Origin: Streptomyces lydicus | Lineage (GTDB): Bacteria > Actinomycetota > Actinomycetes > Streptomycetales > Streptomycetaceae | Direction: 5' to 3' | Assembly (NCBI RefSeq): GCF_004125265.1 | Contig: NZ_RDTE01000003.1 | Span: 3,410,001 to 3,474,000 of the forward strand | Length of the DNA: 64,000 nt | In this document: piece after piece, positions 62,947 through 64,000 of the stretch | How positions within the stretch are numbered: position 1 is the first letter of the stretch | Layout of the letters: the number at the start of each line of letters is the position of its first letter | Program-made: the position numbers and the translations under genes | Notes under the pieces: model-generated | What the model was told of the DNA's origin: nothing | Database searches by the model: none | What the model saw: only the letters and a program-made list of their open reading frames with translations

Positions 62947-64000
62947 GCGCTCACCTCACGGCAGGCGCGGTAGAAGTCCTTCCAGCCGTCGCGCTCGCGC
63001 ACCACGGTCTCCAGGTACTCCTGCCATACGACGCGGTCGGCCGCCGGATCGCGGACCACGGCCCCCAGGATGCCCGCGGCCACGTCCCCGGCACGCAGCA
63101 CACCGTCCCCGAAGTGGGTGGCCAGCGCCAGCCCGTTCGTCACCACCGAGATGGCCTCGGCCGTGGAAAGAGTGCCGGAGGGCGACTTGAGCTTGGTGCG
63201 GCCGTCGGAGGTGAGACCGGCCCGCAGCTCGCGGAAGACCGTGACGACCCGGCGGATCTCGTCCAGCCCCTCCGGCCCGGCCGGGAGATCCAGCGAGCGC
63301 CCGATCTGCCCGACCCGGCGCGAGACGATGTCCACCTCTTCGTCCGGGGTGGCGGGCAGCGGCAGGACGACGGTGTTGAAGCGGCGGCGCAGCGCGCTGG
63401 AGAGTTCGTTGACCCCGCGGTCGCGGTCGTTGGCGGTGGCGATCAGGTTGAACCCGCGGACGGCCTGCACCTCCTGCCCCAGCTCCGGGATGGGCAGGGT
63501 CTTTTCCGACAGGACCGTGATGAGCGTGTCCTGGACGTCGGCGGGGATGCGGGTCAGTTCCTCGACCCGTGCCGTCATGCCCCGGGCCATCGCTCGCATC
63601 ACCGGGCTGGGCACCAGCGCCTCGCGGCTGGGGCCGTCGGCGAGCAGCCGGGCGTAGTTCCAGCCGTAGCGGATCGCCTCTTCGGGGGTGCCGGCCGTGC
63701 CCTGGACCAGCAGGGTGGAATCGCCGCTGACGGCCGCCGCCAGATGCTCGGACACCCAGGTCTTCGCGGTGCCCGGCACGCCCAGCAGGAGCAGTGCGCG
63801 ATCCGTCGCCAGCGTCGTCACGGCGACCTCGACGATCCGGCGCGGGCCGACGTATTTGGGGGTGATGACCGTGCCGTCCGCGAGCGTGCCGCCGAGGAGA
63901 TAGGTCGCGACCGCCCACGGCGAGAGCCGCCAGCGCTCCGGGCGCGGCCGGTCGTCGGCCGCCGCGAGGGCCGTCAGCTCCGCCGCGAAACTGTCCTCGG
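62943..64000 (-). CDS. MoxR-type AAA ATPase (partial, start outside window)
   Basis: At least 352 residues are visible; the frame is open to the window edge. It has ITPKYVGPRRIVEVAVTTLATDRALLLLGVPGTAKTWVSEHLAAAV (Walker A GVPGTAKT), the MoxR middle with RVEELTRIPADVQDTLITVLSEKTLPIPELG, and sensor 1 FNLIATANDRDRGVNELSSALRRRFN with the arginine finger. MoxR proteins act with VWA partners as chaperone-like remodelling ATPases. The stop overlaps DUF5682 by 4 nt. A GTG at 63821 is internal, since family sequence continues upstream of it. Confidence 0.92.
   Translation of the reverse strand, partial: EDSFAAELTALAAADDRPRPERWRLSPWAVATYLLGGTLADGTVITPKYVGPRRIVEVAVTTLATDRALLLLGVPGTAKTWVSEHLAAAVSGDSTLLVQGTAGTPEEAIRYGWNYARLLADGPSREALVPSPVMRAMARGMTARVEELTRIPADVQDTLITVLSEKTLPIPELGQEVQAVRGFNLIATANDRDRGVNELSSALRRRFNTVVLPLPATPDEEVDIVSRRVGQIGRSLDLPAGPEGLDEIRRVVTVFRELRAGLTSDGRTKLKSPSGTLSTAEAISVVTNGLALATHFGDGVLRAGDVAAGILGAVVRDPAADRVVWQEYLETVVRERDGWKDFYRACREVSA

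Overview
The window looks like a chromosomal segment of a Streptomyces or close relative. GC content is very high, third codon positions are almost all G or C, GTG starts are frequent, and the housekeeping genes sucC-sucD, purN-purH, folD and mdh lie near one another. Typical actinobacterial families are also present: DUF397 with a DUF5753 regulator, DUF3017, DUF5988, DUF6350, Imm5-like and TipAS-type MerR. No rRNA, tRNA, insertion sequence, phage integrase, CRISPR array or replication origin was seen.

Layout. 0.3-5.9 kb: a giant 19-repeat Ig-like protein with no visible signal peptide. 6.4-22 kb: an accessory stretch of small regulatory and resistance-type units. It holds two mirror-image MocR/carboxymuconolactone-decarboxylase modules flanking a PEP-mutase-like enzyme, an Imm5-like protein, a lipoprotein serine protease, GNAT and MFS genes, a TetR/SRPBCC pair, a VOC-merR(TipAS) operon behind a MerR-type promoter, a VOC gene, and an ArsR/quinone-oxidoreductase pair with ArsR-like operators. 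22.5-29.9 kb: one minus-strand osmoprotection operon running betaine-aldehyde dehydrogenase, choline dehydrogenase-like GMC enzyme, ABC ATPase, an unannotated 56-aa ORF, fused double permease and binding protein. Most junctions overlap or nearly touch, so the operon both makes and imports glycine betaine.

30-42 kb: a secreted protein, a Uma2-family protein, DUF5988, and a three-gene membrane operon (35157 to 31960). In that operon two adjacent proteins carry the same RHIM-like IGDHNT motif, one at its C-terminus and the other at its N-terminus. This is the best candidate here for an undescribed signalling system. It is followed by an XRE/DUF397 unit with an unusually long gene overlap, malate dehydrogenase, and three tandem HTH-transmembrane regulators with different extracytoplasmic domains. 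42.4-54.1 kb: core metabolism (DUF3017-folD; RDD and PQ-rich membrane proteins; purN-purH; DUF6350; a sigma-like membrane protein; sucC-sucD).

54.1-64 kb: a repeat-rich 1-kb spacer with a Crp-like site before sucC and a 16-bp direct-repeat array before a phage-lysin-like amidase. Two low-complexity exported proteins follow, then an overlapping MoxR ATPase-DUF5682-VWA operon that runs off the right edge. Many intergenic spaces carry short tandem minisatellites (9-21 bp units), and most transcription units end in long perfect hairpins, whose positions are given.
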